From assembly GCF_954871325.1 (NCBI RefSeq), contig NC_088779.1, positions 13,456,846-13,520,845 of the forward strand: 64,000 bases of DNA, given 5' to 3'. The position numbers and the translations under genes were made by a program. The notes beneath the pieces are model-generated. The model was not told where the DNA came from, searched no databases, and saw nothing but the letters and a program-made list of their open reading frames with translations. Shown here piece after piece: positions 1 to 12,600 of this stretch. Source of the DNA: Gordionus sp. m RMFG-2023. Its lineage: Eukaryota; Nematomorpha; Gordioida; Chordodea; Parachordodidae. The number at the start of each line of letters is the position of its first letter. The first letter of the stretch is position 1.

Positions 1-760
1 GTACCGAAGGTGATGAGAATGGAGCAGGCGATGGGTATGAATAAGAAAGAAGGATCTATGGAACTTTACTTGATGATTTTTTGGGATTCTATGAGAGCGA
101 GGGCATCAACGTTGTAGTTAGATGGTGTATTTAGGTCAATGCAGGTGAAGTTCCAAATCAGGAGCTGACCCCTTAACCAAGGAATCAAGGACATTCTATC
201 AGGACGTATTCCATCGGTTCTAAAAATTCCGGTTGTTTCAAGTCTAGATGGAATGCCTGCGGATTTGAGGGCACGTAATATGATATCCTTACATTTGGTG
301 TGCCGTGGAAAACGGCCTCAAAAAAGCGACAATTGAGGCAATGCCTACCCTTGCGATCGACGCTGGTTTCACAATGTTTATATTGGTAAACAGAACAATT
401 TCGCAATTGAGCCGTAGTCCAATAGAAAATCTTAACTCGTCAGTGGAAAGCAATAAATCAGAGGATATGGTTTCCAGAAACTCGTAACCGGATCCTTGGT
501 TCAATTGGTGAAAGACTGTGAGATCGTCGCGGATTTGATGTTTAGGTTATTAATTTTGCTGGATATTATCTTGGCCTTTAATTGGAGGCTGGGAAGTTTT
601 TAGTTCATGAGGAGATACAGTGGTTGTAAGGGTTAGGAGATGTATAGTTGCATCTTTGATTTGTTGTGTTAAAGATTCCTGAATCTGAATTGGGAGGTTG
701 GAGAGTGGTAAAGGAAAATGAGAAATGTTTAAGCCAATGATCGAGAGAGGATAAGTTATT
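1..760 (-). pseudogene. LINE-like reverse transcriptase, C-terminal part (fragment)
   Basis: Minus-strand remnant of the C-terminal end of a non-LTR-type reverse transcriptase protein common in invertebrate genomes. Three frames carry successive pieces: TDELRFSIGLRL (about 440-400), then a Cys/His cluster HCETSVDRKGRHCLNCR (about 380-330), then AGIPSRLETTG (about 260) followed by IPWLRGQLLIWNFTCIDL (about 180-125). The order matches the family pattern IGLRLG - CG..VD..G.H.LSCR - GVPS.LE..G..R.DGKRPDG - PW..G..L.WD.TC.D. The PD...D arrangement near the end may be a nuclease-like motif; that is inference. At least two frame changes break the reading, so it is dead. It runs off the left edge of the window. 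Family assignment comes from remembered motifs and the exact clade is not resolved. Confidence 0.65.
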
Positions 761-1090
761 TAATAATGACTGGAGGCAGGTGGAGGTCTTTGGCTACTTA
801 TACTCTGGATTGGAACCTTTAGGAATTCTAGAGATAATGGGAGGTTTGTCGGATTTTAGAAAGCTAATGATGTCGACAGAGTGGTAAGTGGGAGGGGAAT
901 AAATGCATCTAATTTGGTTGATGTGTTGACGTTATTGGATGAGGTGGAAGAATGGCTGCGAGTAGAAAAAATGGAAAGGGGATTTAGGAAGGGAAGAGAA
1001 GGAAGTTTTCCGGACTCAGGACAAAATGCCATTGATTTTGTGTGTGGTGAAAAGGCCGGGTTTGGTGATTTTGATGTTTTTTGAGCATGC
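761..1090 (-). other. probable upstream continuation of the LINE fragment
   Basis: This stretch has higher GC than the sequence to its right and short open frames on both strands. It may continue the LINE protein toward its N-terminus, but no motif is clear. Homology cannot be claimed here. Confidence 0.3.
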
Positions 1091-3609
1091 GGGACAGTGT
1101 ACTATTATATAAATAAGGTGAGGCTATGAATTGAGTGAAAAAACATAAGAGGGAAGAACTGTCAAATTAATTGTACAATGGATGGGGATGTGGCAGAGAG
1201 TAGTAAAGAAATAATATGCAGAAAATAATGATGTTATAAAGACAAGATTTTATATAAAAAGGAAAATAAGCATGAAGATTGTTGGGGTTAATTGATGTGT
1301 GATAGAGGTTGATTAAAAAATTAAAATTTCCTTTTTTGGTAACGTAATAAAACCTTTTTGGATATTGAAAATTTACTTTCTTGGAATTAATGAATATTTC
1401 TACATTGTATTGTTTTATTTTAAATTATGAAACATTTTGTAGAGGTGTAATGCTTACACTGAATTATTTTTTTTAATTAAATGTTTTAATAATGATCATA
1501 ATTAAATTTTAAAATAATGGACTTGGGTTGAAATTTTTTATAAATAATAAGCAGGTGTGGGTAAGGAATTTTAGATTAATGGGGGGGGGGGGGGTTATAT
1601 TTTTTTAGAAAACTATGGGCAAGTTAGGGGGGTTGGTTAAATTTTTTAAAACATTAGGTGTGCGAGCTTATGGGCTAAAAACCCGCCCAATGCATATCTA
1701 TAGACAGACTAAGGGTAGGATAAATTTATTAGGGGATTATCTATTAAATATTTAGATAAAATAAGGCAAATGTATTGTAGTATAATTTTTTACTTTTATT
1801 ATAGACGTATTTAAATACAATGATATTGCTAATAATTATCTAAATCAATCATAGATATTGTTTTCCAAAAGAAACTACTGGATAATTTTATACTATCCTT
1901 TTAAAGGTAGTTTGGGGTAGGCATTCTATCAGTAAACACATATTCATGCCAAACAATATACTATAATACATTCATTGTAAATGAGGGTGTTATTAATTCA
2001 ATTCAAGTTCTAAAAAGTGATTTTAATATGTCGATTTTATAAGAGAACGATTAGAAACAATACGCTAAGCTAGCGTCTCAACCCCCCCCCCCCCTCTCTG
2101 AAAAATTAAAAATTTTTTTATTATATGTAATTTTGGATAATGTTAGTAAAAAGATAAAGGTATTAAAAAATGTTAGCTAAAAAGAAGTAATTTTAGATAT
2201 TGGATAAAAACAGGTAATTTTGAGAAGTTTTAAAATATTTTTTGAGCCACCTGAGATTTTAAAGGCTAGTGAGGCCCCTGCTAACTGGTTAAATATGACT
2301 ATATTTTATTACATTACAAAAAATAAAAAGCATATATCTAATTAATTTTCAATATCTTTTGAAAAGAACAATGAGGGAGGGGGGGGGGCTAAGATAAGAT
2401 TCTAAATAAATTTTGACGAATATTGGAGTAGAACCGATAACTTAAATCCAAGCTCTTTTGTCTTTTGAAGCCTAAAATTTTAATTCGTTTCGCAACTTTC
2501 GTATTTTTATGAACATCATAAATGATTAATAATTAAGTTTAAAAAAATATTCACGTTATAAATTTATAAAAAATGATGAAAATATTAGGATATTATACAA
2601 AGCTGCCCAGCAAAGGGAGTTCAAGTTTAATTTACGGGGCATGTTGGAATGAGGCAATCGAACTGGCCAATATAAATGAGCAAACAAATAGGATGAGAAA
2701 TGGTCAAGAAATGAATATAAATCCGATTTTTTTTAATTTCTAGCAAATCAAAAAAATAGGAAATTATCACTTAACAAATAGTTGTGACTAACTACTATTT
2801 GATATGAATAGTATTAGGATCGGAAAGAATCTCATTCAAGATTGCATTCCTGACACATTAAACATAATGAATTGACTCGTTTTATTATTCTTAGCTAATC
2901 TGTGATTTTAAAAAATATTTTTTTTACATTAGATGACAAGTACGAGATACTTCCTAATATTTTAATATTTTATAAAGGTATAAAAAACGATTATAATAAT
3001 TTTATTTTAAAAAAGTTATACTTAGCCTGGTTTGATAAAGGGATCCAACACAATTTAACAGATGATCGATTTTTAAAATCTGTTCTTGAGATAAGATTTT
3101 CTTTATTATTATTAATTTTATTCATGATTAATAATCGAAGATTTATTGATTTTAATAAAGTAAAACTGATCTCTTTAAAAGATTTTCAAAATCGCTCAAC
3201 TGTTAAATCGTGTCGGATCGGATCCCACTAAGAACCAAACCTAATTGGATGTGAATTTATTGTAGTTAGTTATATATTATAAAAAATTAGAAATCATCTT
3301 TATATTTTTCAATTATAACCTTTAAATTTTAATTATATCAAAATAAAATTCTTTTAGATAACAGAAATTAAATTTGTGTAAACAGGGTCCTATGGAGGGG
3401 GGGGGGACTGCCTCGTTAAAATCTCAGGAATGGTGGTGTACCCTTTTAGACAAGAAATACATAGTTAGCATCAATATATATTTTATAATTGAACAATTTT
3501 ATATTTCACTAGATTAAAAAGAGGTGGGATAGAGGAGGGGAGGGTGTCTATAGGTTTGTTACAATTATTATATATGCAGGTTTTATTATACTACTAGGAA
3601 TCTAAATAA
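1091..3609. other. AT-rich non-coding stretch
   Basis: No gene recognised. It holds several homopolymer G or C tracts (near 1580, 2083, 2378 and 3403) and a dispersed repeat at about 1730-2010 whose relative lies at 59780-60070. A 109-codon open frame at 2902-3231 (+) resembles no family I know and is low in complexity; it is probably chance in this AT-rich sequence. Confidence 0.5.
1730..2010 (+). repeat. dispersed repeat, copy 1
   Basis: Shares an ordered series of words with 59780-60070: TATCTATTAAAT, TGATATTGCTAAT, and finally CATTCATTGTAAATGAGG. Both copies follow a G-rich stretch. It has no coding content. It is probably part of a non-autonomous transposable element; the ends are not defined. 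Confidence 0.6.
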
Positions 3610-3614
3610 CAGTG

Positions 3615-3790
3615 TTGTTAAACGCTACTTTTAAAAATAGCGCGCTATCGCTACCGCTATTTTATAAAAAAAGTAGCGCGCTATCGCTACCGCTATTTTA
3701 TAAAAAAAGTAGCGCGCTATTGCTACCGCTATTTTATAAAAAAAGTAGCGCGCTATCGCTACCGCTATCGTTTTCAAATGAGTAGCGAGC
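3615..3790. repeat. left subterminal repeat array GTAGCGCGCTA
   Basis: Four tandem copies of a ~36-bp unit built of GTAGCGCGCTATCGCTACC, GCTATTTTATAAAAAA and close variants. The right end (6066-6185) has the same words inverted. Such arrays are typical transposase-binding regions of hAT elements; binding is inferred. Confidence 0.85.
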
Positions 3791-3903
3791 TATTAGCTAC
3801 TTTGATTTTTTTTTTAAATATTTTTTTTTACGTAACTTTATTTCCACAAATAAAATATTGATATAAAAACATGACTATAATTTGTTACATATATATATAT
3901 AAT

Positions 3904-5854
3904 TTATTTATTATTGCACTTTAATAATAATAACATTTCGGTACTGTCATCCCCAAGTCTAGAGCGACGATTAGAAAGTATAAGCTTTGCCATACTAAAT
4001 AATCGTTCAGCACTAGCACTTGAGGGCAACGCAGTATTAAATTTAATAAACAAACTTTTTATATGAAAAAAATCATCAAAAATATTTAAATTAGTATTTT
4101 TAGATTTAAAAAAAGCATCTAGAGGTTAATTAAAAATACTTCAGTATATTCTTTAATAAAAGTATGCTCTTCCACATTAAAATACTGTATTCCCATTTGA
4201 TCCAATATATAATTCATTTCCATTTTTTTCTCATCTAGAAACAATGCTAAAAGTTTCATAGCATTGTAAACACTATTCCATCTTGTAGTATTTGGTGTCA
4301 ATAAATAACGTCCTAATTTTTTTTTGAAAATATCAGACGTCTTTGATGGCTTATTTTGTTTATTCTAAAGAGCTTGGCATTTAGAAAATGTAGATCTTGA
4401 TACTCTTTTAAAATCCTCATTTAATAATGCTTCTTCAGCATCCACTGTTGCAACTAAATTTAGGTTGTGGCAGGAACATCGATGATGGCTAGATAACATA
4501 GAAGACTTTATTGAAGATCCTAAATATTATAATTTTTATTTTATAGTGGTGAAATATTAAAAATAAAATAATTTAAAACCAAGGATGTCATGAACATCAA
4601 TTATCTCAAACTCCATTTCATCTTCCTCTTCTTGTTTTCCATCTTCAATATTTTTGTCAGGAATATTACTAGTATTGTTATTATTATTATCTTCCCCAAA
4701 TATTCTATATTATTTATATCATATTATAAAAAAATTATAATAAATTTAAAACCTGAAGGCCTTCAGGAAATTAGACCCATTATCCGTAATCATCTTACAA
4801 ACCTTGTTTTGAATTTTGTAAGACCTATGGATTTCTGCAATAATATTGGCTAGAATGTCATAAGTCTGACAGCCAATTATTCTCTTTAGAGCTAACGCTA
4901 CAGATTTTCGTTTAAGATTTTTAGGATCAATCTAATGTGCAGTTACTCCTAAATAAGCTCTAAAAATATGACATATTATAAATCAGAAAATAAACATTTT
5001 TACCTTCTATTGTGAGTCCAGCAATCTGCCGTTGTACAGACGTAGGAGACATCTGATAGATTTAATATCAAAGATTCTTTCATTTCCTTAAAGCTCTCCA
5101 AATTTCTTGCCATCAATGTCTGCCGGCAAAATATCTTGGTCCGTGGAGAAAAAGTGTTTATCATCTTTATAAAAGAATCATTTTCCACCAAGGATAATGG
5201 TTGAACTGTATCTATTATAAAGTTCATAATGACTGTCAGCCAATTTTTGGGATACACCAGGTGTTGATGAATCCAAATTGGTTAATTTTGTTTGTATTAA
5301 ATTTGATTTGGAAGTGGGTTTATCTTCTTCCATTACCCCAAAACTTTTGAGATATTTTTCAATCTCTTTATATGAAGTGTGCACAGTCTAAAATTATAAA
5401 ATACTTAGAATAAAAATTATGTAGGAGATAAGTACATAAAAATGATTGAAATAACTATTTTAAAATGTTTTAAATAATTTAGATAAAATTTATGAATATA
5501 TAAATAAAATGATTGGTTTTTGATTTTAATTTATTTTTAAAATTAAAGATTAGCCTACACATTGATATTAAATTTGTTTAATATATTACCTTTAAATGTT
5601 TTTTCAAATTAAAGTTGCTCGTATGATTTGAAGAGATAATTTTGCGGCACATCTTGCAACCGAAACCGATACCCAGTATTAATTTTTTCTTCAAGGTTAA
5701 AGTATTTCTTGAATTTATGGAAAGGATCATCTATATTTTGCTCATTTTCCAAAGAAATATCAATATCTTCAACAATCTCACACATAAGATTTATAATGCT
5801 TAATATAAAATGTAAAATGAAATATAAAATAAGATAAAAGCAAGGACATACCAA
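3904..5854 (-). pseudogene. hAT transposase remnant
   Basis: Minus-strand transposase pieces in order from 5854. First comes an N-terminal BED-type finger region (KKYFNLEEKINTGYRFR), whose tail NFNLKKHLK (about 5612-5590) is followed by a GTAATA splice-donor-like site. Next is a middle part with SYVCTTADCWT (about 5045-5010), matching the hAT core around the first catalytic Asp. Then PNTTRWNSVYNAMKLL (about 4295-4250) matches the TRWNS block. The C-terminal dimerisation segment LPSSASAERLFSMAKLIL with SNRRSRLGDD ends at the stop at 3904. The reading is broken by stops and frame changes between these blocks, so no full transposase is encoded. Confidence 0.88.
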
Positions 5855-6065
5855 TAAATGAATTCCAAAAATATATAATTTAATGAATGCGCGAAATATA
5901 AGTTAAATACAGATTGCTATTTAACAACTGTTTATATCTAATATATAAATGTATATTTTTAAATATAAATTTCAAAATTAAATTAAATAAAAGGATTATA
6001 ATTTTAGATTTTATAAAAAATATATTTTAATAATTTTTAGATGTATTTATTATGTAAAATTAAAA

Positions 6066-6185
6066 GTAGCGAAGTAGCGCGCTACTTCTCTACTTTCTAA
6101 ATTAGTAGCGAGCTACCGCTATCGCTATTTTTTTAAAAAAGTAGCGCGCTATAGCTACCGCTACTGAAAAAAGTAGCGCGCTATT
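6066..6185. repeat. right subterminal repeat array GTAGCGCGCTA
   Basis: Inverted counterpart of the left array, with GTAGCGCGCTA words alternating with AGCTACCGCTA. It is less regular than the left side. Confidence 0.8.
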
Positions 6186-6229
6186 TTAACAACACTGCTA
6201 AATAATTTGCTCTATGTGCCTGCTATATA

Positions 6230-6263
6230 AAAATTTTCGAGCAAAAATTTGCTCGAATTTTAA
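6230..6263. other. short hairpin downstream of M6 stop
   Basis: TTCGAGCAA and TTGCTCGAA form a perfect 9-bp stem with a 4-base AT loop, flanked by A/T runs that could extend it. On the minus strand it lies about 300 bases past the M6 stop codon and may be in the 3' UTR. Function unknown. Confidence 0.5.
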
Positions 6264-6268
6264 AATAA

Positions 6269-6339
6269 TTTATTTGATAAATTTGGTGGATATTATTTCA
6301 AACTCTGATAATAAATAATGAATGAATAAAAAATTTATT
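6269..6339 (-). promoter_or_regulatory. candidate M6 polyadenylation signals
   Basis: On the minus strand AATAAA occurs at 6339-6334 and 6274-6269, about 215 and 280 bases past the M6 stop. The hexamer is common by chance in such AT-rich DNA, so these are candidates only. Confidence 0.35.
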
Positions 6340-6552
6340 TGAACATGACATCATTTATATAAATAAAGTTTGTATACGAAATTTGTAAAAATACAGTCTA
6401 AAAAATATTAAAAAAGGATATAAAATAATGATTTTACAAATAATATGGAATGAAATGCTGATTAAGTCTACACCCTTTTTTTCTAAACTAAGTGTACATT
6501 CATTTTATAAAATATAATATTTAAAAAAAAATTATTTTGATATAAAAATATT

Positions 6553-6681
6553 TTAAAATCGGCTTTTAACAATACTATTCATTTCTTGTTCTTCCAGATA
6601 TTTAGCTTCCTCATATTCCATCATCTTTTTATAATCTTTTATATGAGCATAATTTGCAGAAAGACACATCAAATAGTGAAT
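6553..6681 (-). CDS. M6: M6 exon 7 (C-terminus and stop)
   Basis: Acceptor GATTCTAG|ATT follows a T-rich tract. It encodes IHYLMCLSANYAHIKDYKK and a Glu-rich cytoplasmic tail ending in KSRF before TAA. HYLMCLSANYAH is nearly invariant in invertebrate M6. Confidence 0.95.
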   Translation of the reverse strand: MHYLMCLSANYAHIKDYKKMMEYEEAKYLEEQEMNSIVKSRF

Positions 6682-9600
6682 CTAGAATCGTTAAAACAAA
6701 CAAAAAACATAAAAATTATGTTACATTTTTTTTACATAGCTATAAATCAATGATTATCTTGCCAAAGTCATTTAATGGCATTCTAATAAAAATCAGAGCC
6801 CTCTAAAAAGCTGCGGAGAAATTTCCTATCAGTGGCAGAAAATTAAAGAAACAAATATTCCTCTTTAAAAAAATATTCGGCACTCTAAAAGTCAACTCGA
6901 AGTCAGACTTAAAAAAATTAGGATGATTGAGTCTAACATTAATAAGACCCAGTTCAAAAATAAATTTTAATTTTAAATCGGACTAAGCTCGGGCAAAAAA
7001 AAAGAATTTGATCATCAACCCCTATCTTTCCATAAGTTATAGGAAGATAAGCAACCTTACCCCACCAAAAAGTATACATTTAAATAAACAAGGTGCTTAA
7101 AATGTCAAAACTCTCGCATTAAAATGTAAACACCCTAAATATGGGAATCTTTCACTTGTTTAAATAATTTTGATAATAATAACGTATCCCGCTTTATAAT
7201 GGAATACGGAAAATTGTTATAAGCGGATTATGCTATATGAAAAACAAAAAATTGGATAAAATATTTAATTTAACTAACCAGTCCTATAACTATTAGTAAT
7301 GTTGACACGTATGCAATTATGTATAGTGAGAGACTATCTTGGGTCTAAATTCAAATATTTATGTTTATGATATAAATATATTATTCAAAATATATAAATA
7401 TATTCTCATATTATTACATATTTGCAAAATTGTAAAAACGATTGTCCGCATTGAACATTGAATCTGGTGTCGTATTTTCCACCTAAGAAAACTTCTAAAA
7501 CGTATTAAATATGATATCTTTGTAAAAATCTTTTAACAAAGGTTGTAATTATAAAAGATAATTCGATATAAATATAAATGAGTAAATTATACTTTACTAA
7601 AATAAAATTTAATTTTAAATATATTTTTAATTTATTATAAATAAAAAAAAATTTTGACAAAATAATGAGGAATAATAATTTTACTAGTATCAATGTCAGA
7701 TATAATTATCTTCTTAAATATATTAAATTTTTCTAAAACTTATTCGTCTTGCATATTTATTTTTAAAAATTTTATGCAGTATTTATTTTCATTTTAATAA
7801 TAGTGTTAAAGTAATTAAAGTTATTTGACAATATAAGGATTTATAATAATCTCATATTTTTCTAGGAATTTTTTTTAAAAATTCAATTATTTATAGTGTA
7901 ATTATGATTTTCAAAATATTTCAAATTCATAATTTATTAGTCGCAGTTTTTTTATTAAGATGCCATAGTTAAATGATAGGTGGCTTTTAAAAAATGTTTT
8001 TGCTTAAGTTTAAAATTTAAGAAATTTGAAGCGTTTAGAAAATTAAAATCTAGGGGGGTGTTTTTTACCGGTAATACTTAGCAAATTATAATTAATTATC
8101 CTTTTCTTGATTTAAAACATAATTTTATAGTTAAAAATTACGATTTATTTTCTTAGTTTAAAATAAATACAGTCCAAATTACACTAAAGATGAATGTAAA
8201 AGAAAGAAAAATTCTAAAAATTACTGTAAGGGTCTAATGTAAGGCAAACCCCTGTGCTTTCTTTGCGATTAGCATAACAATTTCCCGCAAACATTCCCAA
8301 GGTAAAACATAGGATGGTCATCAAGCAAAGAACCAGGAGCCAGACCAAGCTTAGTACATACGTCACCAACATAAACTTTTGAGTGTTTATATTTAACATT
8401 TTAAATTGAAAGACTTACTTAATGAATAAATGTTATCTTATCAGACATCTGCGCTAACCCGGAACAATGCAAATTTACGATTTTTCTTAGCCATAAAAAT
8501 GGTTAATCTCTAAGTCTAACCTCCTCCCTCCCATTAAACAAAGGATAAGGAGAATAAGACTAGAAATATTTAAATTAAAGAAGGGTATATTTATTTTTTT
8601 GATTTAAATCAGATTTTTTTTAAAAATAGGATTAATTTTATATGATGAAAGCTTTAAAGTTGGAGATTTATGAATAAAATTTTTATACATTTTTTTAAAT
8701 GTGCTTTATTACCTTCAATAATTATATTTTCAGATAATTTAGAAATATGGAAATCTTTTTCATCAAATCTGCACAATACTTGAAGATGAGGAATACTGCA
8801 AATATAAATTTTAATTTTAAAAATTCTAACCAATAGATGTACTTCACATGATGATTTAGAAGTAAAAAGTGTAAATTAACAAATATTAAATATTTTAAAA
8901 ATAATCATTTTACGCTCTAAATCCTAGTGTGGGTTGACAGACTAACAAATAGTATGTCAACATAGCTAATGGTCAATATGTAAAATTTGTGAAGATATCT
9001 AAAAAAATATTGGCAATAATCTACCAAAAAGTTCTAAATATCAGCCTCAAAGGATTTTCAAGATACTAATTTAATTTCATTCATAAAATCTATTGATGTA
9101 TTGCAAAAAAAACATCGAACATATTAGATTGTGTCAAACAATAACTGGAATCCCTGGTAAATAACTAATAACAAATATCAGAAACGTTTAATAAAAGTTT
9201 TCGCCTTATGTATTAAATTATGACTTGAATCTTGAGTGGTTTAGATCGTTGGTGATAATACAGAAATAATTATAATCTTCAATTAACTCTTTGGAGTATC
9301 AGCTTCTTTAGCTTCTATAGAAAGAATCCTTTGGCACAGTCCAATCCAAATTTAAAAATAGGCTTTGACTTTAATAGGCTGAAAAATTAGATTTTATATT
9401 TTAAATATTTTAATGATAAAATCTTATATTATTTCATGTTATTGTTAAAATTTAAGTTTAAGAAAAAATACTAGTTATACATTTAAGTATTGCTTGTTAC
9501 TGACAAATATAATATCAAATAAATTGATAAAATTTTTTTAAATATTATAATAAATTTTAAGGATATGAAAAGACTACTAAATAATTTTCGCTTATTTGCC

Positions 9601-12600
9601 AAAATTTTAAAAGAAATTTGTAATAAAATGTCGTGATTAATTATTTGTAAGTGGTGAATTTTGTAATTATTACGTTTAATTAAAATATTAAAAAATCATG
9701 ATTTATATCAAATTAGTTTTATTTCGAAACCCTGTATAAATCAAAAACAAGATTCGACAAAATGCAAATGTTGAGATTTTAAAATTATTATTTATTTGAG
9801 ACAAATACCACAAAATGAAACCAATTTTTTTATAAAAATAGTCGTGAAGGCATTTTCTGCCAGGCCCTTAAAATAATTTTGTTCAAGTTTTCCTTTACTG
9901 GCCCGTAAAATATTTTTGTACAAGGCTTGGCCCGTATAATTTTTATGAAGACAAAAAATATATAAACTTGCCTAATTTTAAGCTTAAAAATTTGAGAAAT
10001 TGCCTAACCCGAGAATTTCTGAAATTATTTTATATATTAAATAAACTTCACATAATTTAAATAGAATTTAATTTTGGAAAATTGGTCAAATAATAAAGAT
10101 GTACCCTATAAAATATGATATAATGATATTTTACAATATTATATAGAATACTCTTCGAGTTAATCTTAATATTTCAGATGGTTAACATAGTAATAATATT
10201 TATAAGAATATAAATTTTAAACAATATTATAACCCCATTTGATAATAAATGATTTATAGTATTGGGGGAAAACTGAGGCTATGCAAATCAGCTTTAAAAA
10301 AGTGCCAATAACATCTCTGCCTTTTTATATCTTGTATTTTATAATATCAATGGACCATTAAAACTATAGTTTTCCAATCGTGATAAGTTAAACCACTTTA
10401 TAAGATTTCTTAAAACCATTGTTCCTACTTTGTAATGGACAAAATTGCCATTTCTACTTTCTTAAGATTGATATAGAATCATTTTAATATTTTAAATATA
10501 TAATATAATTCAGTTCAAATATAAATATAAATTATAACATATTGATAATTTTATAAACATTCATGACATAAAATACAAGATTATTTTTTTTATAATATCT
10601 TTGAAATTCGATTTAAATAATCCACGAAATAACCAAAGATAAAATATAAATTTAATTATATTATAATGTATTAGTGATTGCACCCTAGGTTAGCAAGCCC
10701 CACTGGCACTAGCATTACTAATCGTGATTAAACACCACAATGTTTGTAAAACTTTCTCAAAAACTTTGCAATAAAAATTAAATTGTATATTTATTTTTTT
10801 TAAATTGAATAGCTAATTATTTCAAAATATTTTTTGTATTAATAAAATTTATGATAGGACAAAATATAAATATCATAGTATTTTATTAAATTTTGAAATC
10901 GAATCAAATGGTTTGACAAGCTCCATAGTTTAACTAGCCCCATCTCCCCCACTTATAATATTTAACCTTGAATGTTTAATGTAAATAAATATAACCTCTT
11001 TATTACTGATATTATGAATATAGTAAGATTTACAAATATGATAGAAACTCTGCCACTTATCCTGGATTTATTGCCTCTGTATATGGTTTCTCGGGTGGCA
11101 CCAGTTGCCAGGAATCCAACGATTAACAAAAGGATCGATATTGTTCCCATCGTAGATGCAACAACTATAAATGCAGTGCGGATATGATCCAAACTTGTAT
11201 ATATGAAAAAAATATTGTTAATTTTTTATAATTAGGCATTTCTTAAAATAAATTAGACATGCAATTCCAGATTTTTCACCTGATGCAGATATATAAATTA
11301 TTTACAAATTTTAAACCATATGATTCTGATTCTGTCAATTTTTTGGGTCTTATGTTATATTTAAATTATTTATTGATGACTTACATATAAATATATCTAA
11401 TTTTTATTAAAAAATTAAACTTTATCGTAGATTAATTATTTGTAACTTATAATTTTATTACAGAGTAAATGGTTTAATCAGTTAATATTAGGGATGTAAA
11501 CAAGAAAGAAAAAAAAGCAACGAAAAAACACATCATGAATTATTTCCAACTGTCAATTAGTAATACTGATCTAACTGTGCCTTAATCGAAAAATATTAAA
11601 ATATAATTTAATGAAATAATTTTTATAAAAATAGTTTTTTAATGCATTATTAAAATAATTCTATATGTTTCAAATTATTAAAATAATTGAAAATGAAATA
11701 TTTGTATCAAAACATTGGTATGTCATGGAATTGCAATAATAAAATTTTTTAATTGTTTAATTAAAAATTAAATTCTAATTGAAAATCGTTAAAACTAATT
11801 TAATCTCCAAAATTGTCACATTCCTAAAATTTTATTAAACTATATGACTTTAATTTCATTCTTTACCTCTAAAATAAATATGTTGTGTAAATTCCTATTA
11901 ATGAATGTATAGAGTCGGGGAATTCCGAAAAATATTGTATATACTCCGAAATATAAAATTTTAAATACCACTTGAAAGTATTTTAATAAAAATCGTCCCC
12001 TGGTAAGCCCGTACTAAAGCATGGTCCGGGCCGAATATTTTAAAAATAAATAAAGTTATAAACCTGGGCAGAGCGGAATTTAAAAAAAAAATTTTAAGCA
12101 GAAATGCATAGATATATGGTTAAAAGTGGCATCCGCTGAAATCGCAATAAATATACTATTCCGATTTTAAGAAAAATGCCTGTCTGAATCCCGGTAACTT
12201 TTTTTAGGTCCAGGCCCGACCCGTGGCCCAACTTTTTATAAACGGAATTAGAAAATACATCTTAAACTCAAAGTAATTATTTTATTCTCTATTTTTATGT
12301 TATGCACTCTAAGGTTAATAAGCAATAACTGATAATTCAATGTTTTTCTATTTATTTTATTCAATTTATTAAATTTCCCATCTGATTATTTAACTTTTCT
12401 TATTTTTTTAATAATTCATTCTATAATCAAACAAAGATTTAAGATATGGGGAAAATACTTTTTTTGATGGGGGATTGGGGCTATAGTTTAATAATGTTAG
12501 GGACGGCTCAACCCAACCTTGCTTTACTTCCCCTGTTTATCTTTAAAAAAATATTTAAAAAATATAAACAAAATTAATTCGAATGAGGATATTTTAAAAT

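Larger units (their letters stand above)
3610..6197 (-). mobile_element. hAT DNA transposon (BED-finger type), decayed
   Basis: A complete element of about 2.6 kb. Its termini are inverted: CAGTGTTGTTAAA at the left and its complement TTTAACAACACTG (one base different) at the right, flanked by an exact 8-bp duplication. Inside both ends lie clusters of GTAGCGCGCTA...GCTACCGCTA subterminal repeats. The interior carries a minus-strand transposase with BED finger, core and C-terminal dimerisation segments. It sits about 350 bp past the M6 stop codon, so it is near or within the M6 3' UTR or 3' flank. Superfamily identification is firm; the coding sequence is interrupted. Confidence 0.92.
3602..6205. 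repeat. 8-bp target site duplication ctaaataa flanking hAT
   Basis: CTAAATAA at 3602-3609 is repeated exactly at 6198-6205, directly outside the terminal inverted repeats. Eight-base duplications are characteristic of hAT insertion. Confidence 0.9.

Noticed and set aside
2902-3231. 109-codon open frame on the plus strand
   Set aside because: Low-complexity composition rich in Ile, Leu, Phe, Lys and Asn, no family motif and no ATG start visible at its 5' end; likely chance.
7505-7693. 62-codon minus-strand frame next to M6 exon 5
   Set aside because: It is within intron 4, AT-rich and hydrophobic by composition only; the exon 5 acceptor at 7483 excludes it from the mRNA.
7960-8055. Alternative M6 exon reading FNFLNASNFL after an AG
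   Set aside because: Resembles the insect FNF..N.T stretch by chance but lacks the conserved cysteines; 7482-7418 supplies them in the correct phase.
10972-11187. 71-codon plus-strand frame
   Set aside because: It is the antisense shadow of M6 exon 3.
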